Shown here: positions 34,133-46,607 of the stretch, in pieces
Layout of the letters: every line of letters starts with the position of its first letter
How positions within the stretch are numbered: position 1 is the stretch's first letter
Source of the DNA: Pararhodobacter sp.
GTDB taxonomy: Bacteria; Pseudomonadota; Alphaproteobacteria; Rhodobacterales; Rhodobacteraceae
Reading direction: 5' to 3'
NCBI RefSeq assembly: GCF_034676545.1
Contig: NZ_JAUCBZ010000015.1
Coordinates: forward strand, 1,147,001 to 1,211,000
Length of the DNA stretch: 64,000 nucleotides
Notes under the pieces: generated by a model
The model's database searches: none
What the model was told of the DNA's origin: nothing
The model's input: the letters and a program-made list of their open reading frames with translations, nothing else
Program-made: the position numbers and the translations under genes

Positions 34133-34737
34133 TCGAGTTTTACACAAACCCCAGGTCTCGCGGCACAATGGCACGCTGGATGCTCGAGGAAGTGGGCGCA
34201 CCCTATCGGGCTCATATCCTCGACTATGAAACCACGATGAAATCGCCGGAATACCTGGCGATCAACCCGATGGGCAAGGTTCCGGCAATCGTCCATGACG
34301 GCAAGACCGTGACCGAGTGCGCGGCGATTTGTGCCTATTTGGCCGATGCCTTCCCGCAAGCTGGTCTGGCCCCGGCACCCCGGGACCGCGCCGCTTATTA
34401 CCGCTGGCTGTTCTTTGCGGCCGGGCCCGTCGAGGCGGCAATCAGCAACACCGGTTTTGGATTTGTCGTGCCGCCAGAGCGCCGCCGCGCCATCGGCTAT
34501 GGCAGCCTCGAGGACGTCGTCGAGACACTGGACAAGCATTTCCGCCAATCGGCCTATGTCACAGGGGACGAATTCACGGCAGCGGATGTCTATCTGGGCA
34601 GTCAAATCGGTTGGGGCGCACAATTCGACCTCATGCCGATGCGCCCGTCACTCCTTGCGTATTGGGACCGCCTCAAGGATCGCCCGGCACGCTTGCGCGC
34701 GGCGCACCTGGACGAGGAGAGCGCAAATGCGTCCTGA
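34129..34737 (+). CDS. Glutathione S-transferase family protein
   Basis: The 202-residue protein has the thioredoxin-like N-domain ([22 protein letters not shown]) with NPMGKVPAI and the Glu/Ser-type [15 protein letters not shown] glutathione-binding segment. The helical C-domain contains [14 protein letters not shown]. The catalytic residue is likely Ser or Arg in NPRSRG rather than Tyr. The substrate is unknown. It overlaps the upstream GNAT gene by four bases and the downstream dehydratase gene by 11, so the three are probably one transcript. Confidence 0.9.
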   Translation: MIEFYTNPRSRGTMARWMLEEVGAPYRAHILDYETTMKSPEYLAINPMGKVPAIVHDGKTVTECAAICAYLADAFPQAGLAPAPRDRAAYYRWLFFAAGPVEAAISNTGFGFVVPPERRRAIGYGSLEDVVETLDKHFRQSAYVTGDEFTAADVYLGSQIGWGAQFDLMPMRPSLLAYWDRLKDRPARLRAAHLDEESANAS

Positions 34738-35026
34738 AAAACTCCACGGTGCAGACCGCGACAGCGCATTGGCTGACCTGCTGGCGGCGGGCTGGACGCA
34801 TGATGCCACCCGCGATGCCGTAGCCAAGACGTTCAAGTTCAAGACGTTCAACGCCGCCTTTGGTTGGATGACCCGCGCGGCGATGGTGGCGGAGCAACTG
34901 GACCATCATCCGGAATGGCGCAATGTCTACAACCGCGTCGAGGTCGTCTTGACCACGCATGACGTGAAGGGGCTGACCGTGCTCGATGTGGATCTCGCAC
35001 GCGCCATGGATCGGTTCGCGGCCTAG
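34727..35026 (+). CDS. phhB: 4a-hydroxytetrahydrobiopterin dehydratase (pterin-4-alpha-carbinolamine dehydratase)
   Basis: The 99-residue protein carries the family core [22 protein letters not shown] followed by [27 protein letters not shown], with the catalytic HHPEW motif. It recycles the oxidised pterin of aromatic amino-acid hydroxylases, or acts in related pterin chemistry. It starts 11 bases inside the glutathione transferase gene. No hydroxylase gene adjoins it. It is convergent with the peroxiredoxin, from which a terminator separates it. Confidence 0.92.
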   Translation: MRPEKLHGADRDSALADLLAAGWTHDATRDAVAKTFKFKTFNAAFGWMTRAAMVAEQLDHHPEWRNVYNRVEVVLTTHDVKGLTVLDVDLARAMDRFAA

Positions 35027-35027
35027 C

Positions 35028-35049
35028 AAAAAAGGGGCCCGAAGGCCCC
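35028..35049 (-). terminator. Intrinsic terminator of the peroxiredoxin gene
   Basis: Read on the minus strand, GGGGCC, a TTCG tetraloop and GGCCCC are followed by six T. It starts seven bases past the peroxiredoxin stop. The structure is a textbook rho-independent terminator and can also stop the convergent transcript. Confidence 0.8.
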
Positions 35050-35055
35050 AATTCA

Positions 35056-35541
35056 TCACAAGGCGGCCAACATCGCGCCGCCACCCGAGACTTCGCAGCC
35101 GCTGGTGGTTTCGGGGTGCCAAACGGTGACAACGCCGTCCTCGGCCGCCAGCGCATAGCGCTTGGAGCGCCCGTACAGGCCAACAGGCGGCGCGTCGAAC
35201 ACCATGTCGATGGCTTTCGCAAACTCGCCAGCACCGTCCGACAACATGGTGATGCCGGCCTTGGTTGCCCCCGTCGCGTCGCCCCACATGTTCATCACAA
35301 AGGCATCGTTGACCGACACACAGATGATTTCATCAACGCCCTTGGCCAGCAACGCATCCTTGTTGGCGATGAAACCGGGCACATGCGCCGAATGGCAGGT
35401 CGGCGTAAACGCGCCAGGCACCGCGAAAATCACCACTTTGCGGCCTGCAGTCAGCGAACTCAGCGTCACTTGCTCGGGGCCTTTGGGGCCCATGCGGGTA
35501 AAAGTCGCTTCGGGAAGTTTATCACCGACGGAAATGGGCAT
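35056..35541 (-). CDS. Peroxiredoxin, type II (Prx5 class)
   Basis: The 161-residue protein has PGAFTPTCHSAHVPGF with the peroxidatic Cys, the hallmark of Prx5/type II enzymes, and MNMWGDATGA and SKRYALAAEDGVV further on. It reduces hydrogen peroxide and alkyl peroxides with glutathione, glutaredoxin or thioredoxin. A second Cys in TTSGCEVSGGG could be a resolving residue. It diverges from the FAD-dependent reductase at 35636 across about 95 bp. A clean terminator follows it. Confidence 0.94.
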   Translation of the reverse strand: MPISVGDKLPEATFTRMGPKGPEQVTLSSLTAGRKVVIFAVPGAFTPTCHSAHVPGFIANKDALLAKGVDEIICVSVNDAFVMNMWGDATGATKAGITMLSDGAGEFAKAIDMVFDAPPVGLYGRSKRYALAAEDGVVTVWHPETTSGCEVSGGGAMLAAL

Positions 35542-35635
35542 AAATCAGGTCTCCTGCTCTGGGTTTGGACGTAAGGCTACGATATAGACCATGGAACGGC
35601 GTCTTCCAGTAGGGGCCATCAAACAGGAGATTCAT

Positions 35636-36838
35636 ATGGCGGGTATTGTTGTGATTGGGGCCGGGCAGGCCGGATCGTCGCTGGTCGCAAAGCTCAGGAC
35701 ACTTGGGTTTGACGGAGAGGTCACGCTGATCGGGGATGAGCCGGTGCCCCCCTATCAGCGCCCGCCGCTGTCCAAGGCGTATTTGCTGGGTACAATGGAC
35801 CTGGAGCGGCTGTTTCTGCGTCCCGAGTCCTATTACAGCGATAACAATATCACCCTGCGGATGGGCACACCCGTGACTCGGATCGATGCGGCCGCCAAGA
35901 CGGTATGGCTCGGCGATGAGGCCGTGCCCTATGAGCATCTCGCGCTGACCACTGGCGCTGAACCGCGGCGCTTGCCCGCGGCAATCGGCGGCGATCTGGA
36001 TGGGATTTATGGCGTGCGCCGCCTCGCGGATATCGACACGATGGCCCACGAATTTGCTCCGGGACGCCGCGTGCTGATCGTCGGTGGCGGCTATATCGGC
36101 CTCGAAGCGGCGGCGGTCGCCGCACAAAAAGGCCTGACCGTCACAGTGCTCGAGGCCGCGCCACGCATCCTGGGCCGCGTCGCCGCACCCGAAACCGCCG
36201 ATTTCATGCGCGCACTGCACACCAGCCACGGCGTCACCATCCGCGAAGGCGTGGGCCTGACCCGCCTGACCGGCGAAGGGCGCGTGTCAGGGGCCGAACT
36301 GGCCGATGGCAGTACATTGGAGGTCGATTTCGTCATCGCCGGGATCGGCATCAACCCGGCTGCGGCGCTCGCCGAGGCGGCGGGCCTGACCTTGGAGAAC
36401 GGAATCTCGGTCGATGATCAAGGTCGCACCTCGGACCCGGCGATCTGGTCGGCGGGCGATTGCGCGTCCTTCGTTTACAACGGCGCGCGCATCCGCCTGG
36501 AAAGCGTGCAAAACGCCATTGATCAGGCCGAAGCCGTCGCCGCCAACATGCTGGGTGCTGCGAAACCCTATGTGCCTATGCCGTGGTTCTGGTCGGATCA
36601 ATACGACGTGAAACTGCAAATCGCCGGGCTGAACACGGGCTATGATCGCATCGTCACGCGCGTGGCGGGGGCGGCGCGCAGCCATTGGTATTTCGCCGGT
36701 GACAGGTTCCTGGCCGTGGATGCGATGAACGACCCGCGCGGCTATATGGTTGGCAAACGCCTGCTCGAGCAAGGCAAGACGCCAGACCCGGCGGCCCTGG
36801 AAAACCCCGAGACCGACCTCAAGTCGCTGCTCAAGTAA
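35636..36838 (+). CDS. FAD-dependent NAD(P)H:ferredoxin/rubredoxin reductase family protein
   Basis: The 400-residue protein has an N-terminal FAD site (GIVVIGAGQAGSSLVAKL), the DEPVPPYQRPPLSKAYL motif typical of putidaredoxin- and rhodocoxin-reductase relatives, an NAD-binding site RRVLIVGGGYIGLEAAAVA, the second FAD motif WSAGDCASF, and a C-terminal reductase domain. It passes electrons from NAD(P)H to a small iron-sulfur partner, usually for a P450 or dioxygenase. No such partner is adjacent. ATG 35636 begins the FAD fold, with AGGAGA nine bases upstream. Its stop overlaps the rsmD start (TAATG). Confidence 0.9.
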   Translation: MAGIVVIGAGQAGSSLVAKLRTLGFDGEVTLIGDEPVPPYQRPPLSKAYLLGTMDLERLFLRPESYYSDNNITLRMGTPVTRIDAAAKTVWLGDEAVPYEHLALTTGAEPRRLPAAIGGDLDGIYGVRRLADIDTMAHEFAPGRRVLIVGGGYIGLEAAAVAAQKGLTVTVLEAAPRILGRVAAPETADFMRALHTSHGVTIREGVGLTRLTGEGRVSGAELADGSTLEVDFVIAGIGINPAAALAEAAGLTLENGISVDDQGRTSDPAIWSAGDCASFVYNGARIRLESVQNAIDQAEAVAANMLGAAKPYVPMPWFWSDQYDVKLQIAGLNTGYDRIVTRVAGAARSHWYFAGDRFLAVDAMNDPRGYMVGKRLLEQGKTPDPAALENPETDLKSLLK

Positions 36839-37398
36839 TGCGCATCGTTGGCGGCGTGCATCGCGGCACGATTCTGGCGGATGTGGGGGCGGGGGATCAT
36901 GCCGCCCATCTGCGCCCCACCTCGGACCGGGTGCGAGAGGCGCTGTTCAACATGCTCTGCCAGGGGCGCTGGGGCGATCTGGTGCGCGGCCAACGCGTGC
37001 TCGATCTCTTTGCGGGCACCGGCGCGCTGGGCCTCGAGGCCCTGTCGCGCGGCGCCACGCAGATTACCCTGGTCGATGACGGGGCCGCCGCCCGCGCGCT
37101 GATCCGCACCAATATCGAAAAACTGCGCGCAATGGGCACCACCCGCCTGTTTCGCAGCGGCGCCACCGATCTCGGCCCCAACAAAGGGCCGGGGTATGGG
37201 CTGGTGTTCCTCGATCCGCCCTATGGTCAAAAACTGGGCGAGCGCGCCTTGACCAGCGCCATCGCAGGCGGCTGGCTGGCCCCGAAGGCGACCACCGTCT
37301 GGGAAGAAAACGCGCCCCAAAACCCGCCCGCAGGCTTCGAGATCCTCGACCAACGTCGCTACGGCGACACCTGGATCACCATCGCCCGCGCGCCCTAG
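36838..37398 (+). CDS. rsmD: 16S rRNA (guanine(966)-N2)-methyltransferase
   Basis: The 186-residue protein matches RsmD: MRIVGGVHRG at the N-terminus, LRPTSDRVREALFNML, the SAM-binding VLDLFAGTGALGLEALSRGA, and the catalytic VFLDPPYGQ motif. It methylates G966 of 16S rRNA during 30S assembly. The start shares one base with the upstream reductase stop, so they are co-translated. A palindromic intergenic element follows before the convergent molybdenum hydroxylase genes. Confidence 0.95.
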   Translation: MRIVGGVHRGTILADVGAGDHAAHLRPTSDRVREALFNMLCQGRWGDLVRGQRVLDLFAGTGALGLEALSRGATQITLVDDGAAARALIRTNIEKLRAMGTTRLFRSGATDLGPNKGPGYGLVFLDPPYGQKLGERALTSAIAGGWLAPKATTVWEENAPQNPPAGFEILDQRRYGDTWITIARAP

Positions 37399-37404
37399 GT
37401 CTTT

Positions 37405-37487
37405 GTTCCAGAAATATCCTGGTGGGAGGCGCGTCAGCGCCGTGGGAGGTGAAACCTCCCGGCGGGGTGAGGGGGCTCGATGCCCCC
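37405..37487. repeat. REP-like palindromic intergenic element A
   Basis: Between convergent genes lies GTTCCAGAAATATCCTGG, then a stem GGGAGGT-gaa-ACCTCCC (37444-37460) and a second stem GGGGGC-tcgat-GCCCCC (37471-37487). The layout matches elements at 41190-41265 and 57287-57345. The second stem could work as a terminator for rsmD. Confidence 0.5.
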
Positions 37488-37498
37488 GATCCACGCCC

Positions 37499-39745
37499 CT
37501 ACAGGACAAATTCGAACTGCGTGTCCAGCGGCAATGTGCGCGCCCGCACGCCGGTCAGGTCGAACAACGCATTGGCCAAGGCCGCCGCCGCCGGGGGTGT
37601 TCCCGGCTCGCCGCCGCCGCCCATATGCGGGTTTGAGGTCAGCATCCGTGTTTCCAACCGCGGCGCGCCCGACATGCGCAGCGAGTCGAAATCGGGGAAG
37701 TTCTGCTGCTCGACCTTGCCATCGGCAAAGGTGATCTTGCCATGCACCGCCGCCGACAGCCCAAAGAGCATCCCGCCTTCCATCTGCGCTTGCAGAATGC
37801 CCGGGTCCAGCACGATGCCCGTGTCGCAGGCAATCCAGCCGCGTGCGATGCGGATACGACCACCCTCATCCACCACTTCGACCACCTCGGCCACCGGCGT
37901 GCCAAAGGACCAGGTCATCGCCACGCCGCGCCCGGTGCCCGGTGCCTTTGGCCGGTCCCACCCGGACATCTCGCGTACCGCCTCCAGCACGCCGGCAGCC
38001 GCGGCGCTTTCCGGGCGCACCAGCTCCAGCCGGAACGCCAACGGATCACGCCCGGCAGCAATCGCCATCTCATCGAGGAAGCTCTCCATGATGAAGCCAT
38101 TGTGGCTGGCCCCGACCGAGCGCCAGGACCCCACCGGAATGTCCATCGTCACCGGATACCCGCGCACCCGCAGGTTCGGAATCGCATAGGGTTGATCGAA
38201 GGCCCCGGTGACCAGAATGACATCGGGTGACGAGGCCAGGCTCCACACCGGCAACCCCGTCAATCGCGACGCGAATTGCGCCATCAGGTCATGCCCGGCG
38301 ATCCGTGCATCCAGCGTCACGGCCTGACCGTTGTCCACTGTGCCACGCATCCGGGCCAAAGCGGCCGGGCGGAAATAGTCATGGGCGATGTCTTCTTCGC
38401 GCGACCAGGTGACCTGCACAGGGGTGCCCGGCATCGCCTGCGCGACCCTCGCCGCCAAGACGGTATAATCGCTTTCCAGCCGTCGCCCGAACCCGCCACC
38501 CAGGAAGGTCGTGTGCAGGGTGACCGCCTCGCGCGGCAGGCCGACGGCCTTTGCCGCCTCGCGCTGGTTGGCCAGCGGCGTTTGGTTCGGCGACCAGATT
38601 TCCAGCGCATCGCCGGTGAACAAGGCGGTCGCGTTCATCGGCTCCATCGTGGTGTGCGCCAGATAGGGCAGGCGGTATTCGGCCTCTATGGTCACGCCGT
38701 TGGTCGCTGCGTCAACATCGCCGATATTCTGCAGCGCAAAGTCGCCGCCGGTGTCAAATGCCTCGATCATGCGGGCATAGGCCTCGTCCGTGCTTTGCGG
38801 CCCTTCCACGGGTGCCCACTCGATATCCACCGCCAAGGTGCCCTGCATCGCTGCCCAGGTGTTGCGCGCGACAACCGCCACGCCGTCACCCAGATCAAGG
38901 ACCCGCTCGACGCCGGGCAGGGCAAGAGCTGGTGCCGGATCATGGCGCAGCATCCGCCCGCCGGGGCGCGGACACATGCGCACCGAGGCGAATTTCATCC
39001 CGTCGATGCGCGTGTCGATCCCAAAGGTGGCGGTGCCAGTCACTTTGGCCAGCATATCAGGCCGGGGCAGCGCGCGGCCCAACAACCGCCACGCCGAGGC
39101 CGGGCGCGGCTCGACCTGGGGCGCGTCGATCGTTGCCGCTGTCTCGGCGAGGTCGGCATAGGCCAGCCGGGTGCCGTCGCGCGCGATCACCGCACCATTC
39201 TCGGTGCGCAACGTGTCCACCGTGGTGCCAAGCCGCTCGGCCGCCACCAGTTTGAGCGCCTCGCGGGCGCTGGCCCCGGCGTGGCGCAGTTTGGTATACC
39301 CATCCCGCGCGCTGGCTGACCCGCCGGTGACCTGCGCATCCAGCAGTTTTCCCAGCGGTCCGATTGCGGCCCCCAGCGAGCGCACCCAATCGGCGCGGCG
39401 GTAATCCGCAAACGGCAACCCTTCGGACAGGGTCAGGTCGGTGTTATAGGCGGGGGACGGCGGGCCATGGATGACGCGCACGTCCTCCCATGCGACATCC
39501 AGTTCCTCGGCAACCATGGCCGCCAAGGTGGTTTGCGCACCCTGTCCCATCTCGGCGCGGCCTGTGACCACGGTGATCCCGTCTTGGTCGATGATCAGGA
39601 ACGCACTCATGGCCGTCCCGTGTTCGGGCCGTAACGGGTTGGGCACATCCTGACGAATCTTGTAGACGCCAAACGCGACGCCGCCGGTTACTGCCACGGC
39701 ACCCACCAGGAACCCGCGACGGGTGAGTTTGCCAAGGCGGCTCAT
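37499..39745 (-). CDS. Molybdopterin-dependent oxidoreductase large subunit (isoquinoline 1-oxidoreductase beta / aldehyde oxidoreductase type)
   Basis: The 748-residue protein starts at ATG 39745 with a Tat-like signal ([16 protein letters not shown]). It has the Mo-cofactor motifs of the xanthine oxidase family: [34 protein letters not shown], and the C-terminal [15 protein letters not shown] with the catalytic Glu. Family knowledge: IorB-type enzymes hydroxylate N-heterocycles or oxidise aldehydes in the periplasm. Its ATG overlaps the stop of the small subunit gene (ATGA). No cytochrome subunit or maturation factor follows in the operon. The substrate is not predictable. Confidence 0.9.
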   Translation of the reverse strand: MSRLGKLTRRGFLVGAVAVTGGVAFGVYKIRQDVPNPLRPEHGTAMSAFLIIDQDGITVVTGRAEMGQGAQTTLAAMVAEELDVAWEDVRVIHGPPSPAYNTDLTLSEGLPFADYRRADWVRSLGAAIGPLGKLLDAQVTGGSASARDGYTKLRHAGASAREALKLVAAERLGTTVDTLRTENGAVIARDGTRLAYADLAETAATIDAPQVEPRPASAWRLLGRALPRPDMLAKVTGTATFGIDTRIDGMKFASVRMCPRPGGRMLRHDPAPALALPGVERVLDLGDGVAVVARNTWAAMQGTLAVDIEWAPVEGPQSTDEAYARMIEAFDTGGDFALQNIGDVDAATNGVTIEAEYRLPYLAHTTMEPMNATALFTGDALEIWSPNQTPLANQREAAKAVGLPREAVTLHTTFLGGGFGRRLESDYTVLAARVAQAMPGTPVQVTWSREEDIAHDYFRPAALARMRGTVDNGQAVTLDARIAGHDLMAQFASRLTGLPVWSLASSPDVILVTGAFDQPYAIPNLRVRGYPVTMDIPVGSWRSVGASHNGFIMESFLDEMAIAAGRDPLAFRLELVRPESAAAAGVLEAVREMSGWDRPKAPGTGRGVAMTWSFGTPVAEVVEVVDEGGRIRIARGWIACDTGIVLDPGILQAQMEGGMLFGLSAAVHGKITFADGKVEQQNFPDFDSLRMSGAPRLETRMLTSNPHMGGGGEPGTPPAAAALANALFDLTGVRARTLPLDTQFEFVL

Positions 39746-40212
39746 GGCGTCACCTCCGGCAATGCGGCGGCGGCGTCGTGAATGGCGGCGCGAATGCGCC
39801 CATAGGTGCCGCAGCGGCACAGGTTGCCGCCCATCGCGCTGTCGATTTCCTCGTCGCTCGGGGTCGGCGTCTGTGCCAGCAAGGCGGCGGCCTGCATGAT
39901 CTGTCCGGCCTGACAATAACCGCATTGCGCGACCTGATGGCGGACCCATGCGGCTTGCAAGACATGCGGCGCGGCGGGGGTGCCCAGTCCTTCGATGGTC
40001 GTCACCGCGCCCCAGACATCGGACAGCGGCACCTGACAACTGCGCACCGCTTCGCCGTCGATATGCACGGTGCACGCCCCGCAGGCCGCGACGCCGCAGC
40101 CGAATTTGGTGCCGGTCATGTTCAGTTCATCGCGCAGAACCCACAGAAGCGGCGTGTCGTCGGGGGCGTCGATGGTGTGGTTGTCGCCGTTGATCGTGAG
40201 GGTCGTGGCCAT
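39742..40212 (-). CDS. (2Fe-2S)-binding small subunit of the molybdenum hydroxylase
   Basis: The 156-residue protein has a plant-type ferredoxin domain with [16 protein letters not shown], then an all-helical second cluster domain with [10 protein letters not shown] and [12 protein letters not shown]. The two clusters pass electrons from the molybdenum site of the large subunit. It has no signal of its own and would be exported together with the Tat-tagged large subunit. It overlaps that gene by four bases. It matches IorA-type subunits in length and motifs. Confidence 0.93.
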   Translation of the reverse strand: MATTLTINGDNHTIDAPDDTPLLWVLRDELNMTGTKFGCGVAACGACTVHIDGEAVRSCQVPLSDVWGAVTTIEGLGTPAAPHVLQAAWVRHQVAQCGYCQAGQIMQAAALLAQTPTPSDEEIDSAMGGNLCRCGTYGRIRAAIHDAAAALPEVTP

Positions 40213-40346
40213 GCGAAAGCTCCGAGTAATGTCCTGGGAAACGACATAGGGTCTTCAGGACAAAGTACAACGCATGACGCAGGGTCCGACGCAAGAGCCG
40301 AAGCGTGTTGCGCGCGTGGCTGGTGGTCGCCACCGTCGCGGTGCAC

Positions 40347-40383
40347 AAAAAAAGGGCGCCGGCCCGTGGAGGAGCCAACGCCC
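40347..40383 (-). terminator. Intrinsic terminator of the 45-residue protein gene
   Basis: On the minus strand, GGGCGTTGGCTC and GGGCCGGCGCCC form a 12-bp stem (three G-T pairs) around CTCCAC, followed by seven T. It lies about 60 bp past the stop at 40444. This is a strong rho-independent terminator. Confidence 0.8.
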
Positions 40384-40443
40384 GACCCAAACCCCCGGTT
40401 CGGATGGTCAAAATCGCGGTTCAGGCAGACCCGCGATGTGAGA

Positions 40444-40581
40444 TCAGGCGGCGTTCTTTTTGACCGGACGCCCGGCAAAGGTGTTGTCGCCGACACGCAC
40501 CACCATCAGGCCATTGGGCGTGGTGCGTACAAATTGACCCTGGATGCTCAGGTAGTGGCCGATCATGATGGTCTTCAACAT
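40444..40581 (-). CDS. Conserved 45-residue hypothetical protein
   Basis: The frame starts at ATG 40581 after AAGGAT and encodes MLKTIMIGHYLSIQGQFVR, then TPNGLMVVRVGDNTFAGRPV and a short basic tail. It looks like one small beta-barrel domain with a Gly-rich turn. I recall near-identical short proteins in other Rhodobacterales, of unknown role. It has its own ribosome site and a strong terminator, so it is a separate transcript. A longer frame upstream (to 40659) is open but lacks a good ribosome site. Confidence 0.65.
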   Translation of the reverse strand: MLKTIMIGHYLSIQGQFVRTTPNGLMVVRVGDNTFAGRPVKKNAA

Positions 40582-40770
40582 GGTAAATCCTTCATTCGCT
40601 AGCCTCTTTCTTGCCATATTCAGTCCTCGATTTCCAGCAAATTGACGCAATTTTGCCATAAATAACAGAGGCTTGCGAGGGTTGTTGTTTCCCGATTGGT
40701 CGCTAATGCAGGTGAGCGTGTGGATTGTGTGGTGACCGTGATCAATCGAGCGTGGGCGCTTGCGGGTCGC

Positions 40771-41169
40771 TCAAAGCCAATCCCTCAAAACGGGAATCAG
40801 GGGGATGTCGGCGGGCGGCATCGGGTAATCGCGCAGATCGCGCGCCCGCACCCATTTCAGCGCCTGCCCTTCGCGCGGGGTCACGATGCCGGACCATTTG
40901 CGGCAGGCGAACAGGGGCATCAGCAGGTGAAAATCGGCGTAGGCGTGGCTGGCAAAGGTCAAGGGGGCGAGACAGGAGGACCAGGTGTCGATGCCCAGTT
41001 CTTCGTGCAATTCGCGGATCAAGGCGGCCTCGGGCGACTCGCCGGGTTCGATCTTGCCACCGGGGAACTCCCACAGCCCGGCCATGGATTTGCCCTCTGG
41101 GCGTTGGGCCAAAAGCACGCGCCCGTCGGCATCGATCAGGGCAACTGCAGATACGAGGACAATTTTCAT
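40771..41169 (-). CDS. mutT: MutT-type Nudix hydrolase (8-oxo-dGTP diphosphatase)
   Basis: The 132-residue protein carries a full Nudix box: GGKIEPGESP followed by RELHEELGI, in the GX5EX7REUXEEXGU pattern. It starts MKIVLVSAVALIDADGRVLL and has FPGGKIE, as in MutT. It hydrolyses 8-oxo-dGTP to prevent mutation. The gene lies downstream of argJ on the same strand, a common arrangement in Rhodobacterales. A palindromic element lies between them. Confidence 0.92.
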   Translation of the reverse strand: MKIVLVSAVALIDADGRVLLAQRPEGKSMAGLWEFPGGKIEPGESPEAALIRELHEELGIDTWSSCLAPLTFASHAYADFHLLMPLFACRKWSGIVTPREGQALKWVRARDLRDYPMPPADIPLIPVLRDWL

Positions 41170-41189
41170 GCGAGAGCCCTTGTGGTGAA

Positions 41190-41265
41190 GGGGGTGGGGG
41201 GCGTTGCCCCCCTCTTGGCCTGCGGCCAATTCACCCCCCAGAGTATTTTTCGCAAGATGATGCGC
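41190..41265. repeat. REP-like palindromic intergenic element B
   Basis: Between argJ and mutT a GGGGGGC-gtt-GCCCCCC stem is followed, after about 25 bp, by CCCCCCAGAGTATTTTTCGC and AAGATGA. The reverse complement of the last part, TCATCTTGC-nn-GAAA-nACTCTGGGGGG, recurs in element C. Orientation is opposite to elements A and C. Confidence 0.5.
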
Positions 41266-41283
41266 GAAAACCGAAATGCGGGA

Positions 41284-42656
41284 TCAGGACCGGTAGTCGG
41301 CGTTGATGTCGATATAGCGATGCGTCAGATCGCAGGTCCAGACCTTGGCCTCGCCTTTGCCGATCCCCAGATCGACGCCGATTTCCAGCTCGGCTTGCGT
41401 CATATAGGCGGCGCCTTCCTCTTCGGCATAGGCCGGGTCGACCATGCCGTTGAGGGCGACGCTGATATCGCCAAACCGGATCGCCAGGCGGTCGCGGTCG
41501 GCGGCGGCGCCGGATTTGCCGACCGCCGCGACGATACGGCCCCAGTTGGGATCTTCGCCCGCCAGCGCGGTTTTCACCAGTGGCGAGTTGGCGATGGACA
41601 GGGCGCAGCGCTTGGCGTCCGCGTCACTGGCGGCGCCACTGACCGTGATGCCGACGAATTTCGTGGCACCCTCGCCGTCGCGGATCACCTGATGCGCGAG
41701 GTTCATCATGACATCGCCCAGCGCCGCGTTGAAGGCCTTGGCCGCGGCGAACGCAGGTCGGTGATGGCGGGTGCGCTGCTTTTGCCGGTGGCGGCGATCA
41801 GCAACGAATCCGAGGTCGAGGTGTCGCTGTCCACGGTGATGCAGTTGAATGTGGTGTCAGTCAGCCGGCTGACCATGGTTTGCAGGGGGCGCTGGCTGAT
41901 CTTGGCGTCGGTGAAAATATAGACCAGCATGGTTGCCATGTCGGGCGCGATCATGCCTGATCCTTTGGCGATGCCGGCGATCCGCACCGGGTGTCCGTCG
42001 ATCTCGATTTCCGCCACAGCGCCCTTGGGGAAGGTGTCGGTGGTCATGATCGCACGTGCGGCCAGAGAGATTCCCTCGGGGCTGAGGTCTTCGATCAAGT
42101 CATCAAGGGCGGCCTCGATACGCTCGTGGGGCAGGGGCTCACCGATGACACCCGTCGACGAGGTGAACACGCGTGATGCGGGCACGGCCAGCTTTTGCGC
42201 GACGCTGGCGCACAGGGAGTTTACCGACTCCCAGCCGCGGGCGCCGGTAAAGGCGTTGGAATTGCCCGAATTGACCAGGATCGCCGCGCCCTGATCCGCG
42301 CCCTCTGTTTCGCCGAGCTTCGCCTGACAATCCAGCACCGAGGCCGAGCGTGTCGCTGACCGCGTGAAGGTGCCGGCGATCACCGTGCCCTCGGCCAGCA
42401 GCGCCAGCATCACGTCCGTGCGACCCTTGTAGCGCACACCGGCTTGAGCCGCGGCGAAATCCACGCCGGCGATCAGGGGCATGGCCGGGAAACCGCTTTT
42501 GGGGGCCAGCGGCGAGACGACAACCTTTTTGGTCGCCGGAGCGGTCAGCGCCTTGAGCTCGTCGGCCAGCGATTTGGCGCGCGCTTTCCATTTTTTGGCG
42601 CGTTTCTTGAGCTTTTTCAAGTCTGGAGCGGTCCCGGGTTTCGTCGACTTGGCCAT
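41284..42656 (-). pseudogene. argJ: Glutamate N-acetyltransferase / amino-acid acetyltransferase (ArgJ), frame broken once
   Basis: The first frame (start 42656) gives an unusual Lys-rich tail of about 45 residues, then ArgJ with KGSGMIAPDMATMLVYIFTD, whose ATML Thr is the autocleavage nucleophile. The second frame (from about 41748) continues [33 protein letters not shown] to the end [12 protein letters not shown]. The break falls near 41747-41750, where one missing G would restore DLRSAAAKAF. ArgJ makes N-acetylglutamate by recycling the acetyl group of N-acetylornithine. As no other argJ is visible and the rest is perfectly conserved, a sequencing indel is likely. Confidence 0.85.
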
Positions 42657-42740
42657 CTGGAAAATTCCTTAGCAGAATCAAAAAGGCCCGCACCGGGATG
42701 GTGCGAGCCGGGGTCTGAGGTGAAATTACGCTGTTCGGGG

Positions 42741-43589
42741 TTACTCGTCCAGCAGATCGACCTGGCTCAACAAAGATGGGTCCAGCCCTTCGGACAGGTC
42801 TTCGACAACGGCGGCTTCACGCAGGGCGGCAATGGCGGCGCGGGCTGCCTCGCGCTGGATTTCGGCTACCAGTTCTTCCTGGACCTCCTCAAGCGGAGGC
42901 ACGGAGGCGTCGCGCAGCTCGAGCAGTTTGATCACATGCCAGCCGAACTGGGTCTGCACCGGGTCCGAAACCTGCCCGGGCTCCAGAGCTTCGACGGCGG
43001 CCTGAAAGTCGGAGATCATCATGCCGGCCGCAAACCAGCCCAGATCGCCACCTTGTTGCGCCGAGCCATCCACGGAGAATTCGCGCGCGACCTCGGCAAA
43101 GTCGCGACCCTCGTCCAGCGCGGCAACAACAGCGTCGCGCTGGGCGTCTTCGCGGACCAGGATATGCGCCGCGTGGTATTCGGTGACGGCCTCACCCTGT
43201 GCGAAGGCGTCGGCATAGGCTTGATACGCCGCGGCGACGCTTTCGGGGGTGATGGCCGCGCTGGCGGTGCGCATCAAGGCGGCGTTGGCGATGAAATTGC
43301 GGCTTTCATTCTCCAACATCAGGGTTTCGCCACGACTGAGTTGGTCGGCATAGGACTGCGCCAGCAATTCCTGCTCGATCAGTTGCTGGATCAGGGCGGG
43401 AAACAGGGTCTCATCAGGGATCTGCGAAAATTGCTGCGGCAACTGCCCGCGCATGACAATCGCGTTGCCCAAAGTGATCTCGACATCCCCAACGCGGGCG
43501 ACAACGGTCGAGGCGTCTTGCGCCAGGGTTGGGGCCGCAAAAACCGCGAAAATCGCGGTCGCTGCGGCTAATGATGCGTTTTTGATCAT
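42741..43589 (-). CDS. Periplasmic parvulin-type peptidyl-prolyl isomerase (PpiC/PrsA-like)
   Basis: The 282-residue protein has a signal peptide (ASLAAATAIFAVFAAPTLAQ), an N-terminal helical chaperone region, and a rotamase domain with EYHAAHILVREDAQRDAVVAAL, GDLGWFAAGMMISDFQAAV and FGWHVIKLLELRD. It helps fold secreted and outer-membrane proteins. It diverges from secA across 181 bp and lies upstream of argJ on the same strand. ATG 43589 follows AGGAGCAAT. The acidic tail (EDLSEGLDPSLLSQVDLLDE) is typical. Confidence 0.92.
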   Translation of the reverse strand: MIKNASLAAATAIFAVFAAPTLAQDASTVVARVGDVEITLGNAIVMRGQLPQQFSQIPDETLFPALIQQLIEQELLAQSYADQLSRGETLMLENESRNFIANAALMRTASAAITPESVAAAYQAYADAFAQGEAVTEYHAAHILVREDAQRDAVVAALDEGRDFAEVAREFSVDGSAQQGGDLGWFAAGMMISDFQAAVEALEPGQVSDPVQTQFGWHVIKLLELRDASVPPLEEVQEELVAEIQREAARAAIAALREAAVVEDLSEGLDPSLLSQVDLLDE

Positions 43590-43770
43590 GTATTGCTCCT
43601 GAATCGCGCCACAAGGGGCACCTAAGATTGACACCAACAGGGCCGCCCCTTACATGCGAAAACGAGCTGATAACGGGGGCAGCCTGCTGCGCCCTGTTTA
43701 AGATTGCAGCCGCAGACCGGCAACCCCGCCGATGAACACTTGCGGTCACACAAAGGCGAGCGGAGAACAT

Positions 43771-46491
<2,721 letters not shown>

Positions 46492-46497
46492 GCGTTC

Positions 46498-46535
46498 GGG
46501 TCGTTTTCGGGCACGGTTGTGCCCCGAAACGACCC
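46498..46535 (+). terminator. Long stem-loop after secA
   Basis: GGGTCGTTTTCGGGCAC and GTGCCCCGAAACGACCC pair over 17 positions with one mismatch and one G-T pair around a GGTT loop. It starts seven bases past the secA stop. No T run follows, so it may act with Rho or as a 3'-end stabiliser. Confidence 0.5.
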
Positions 46536-46607
46536 CCGCGCTGCCCCAAAGCTGCCCTTATCTGCGGCCAAGCTTGACTTGTAATTTTCAACGAGTCGGA
46601 GTTCGCC

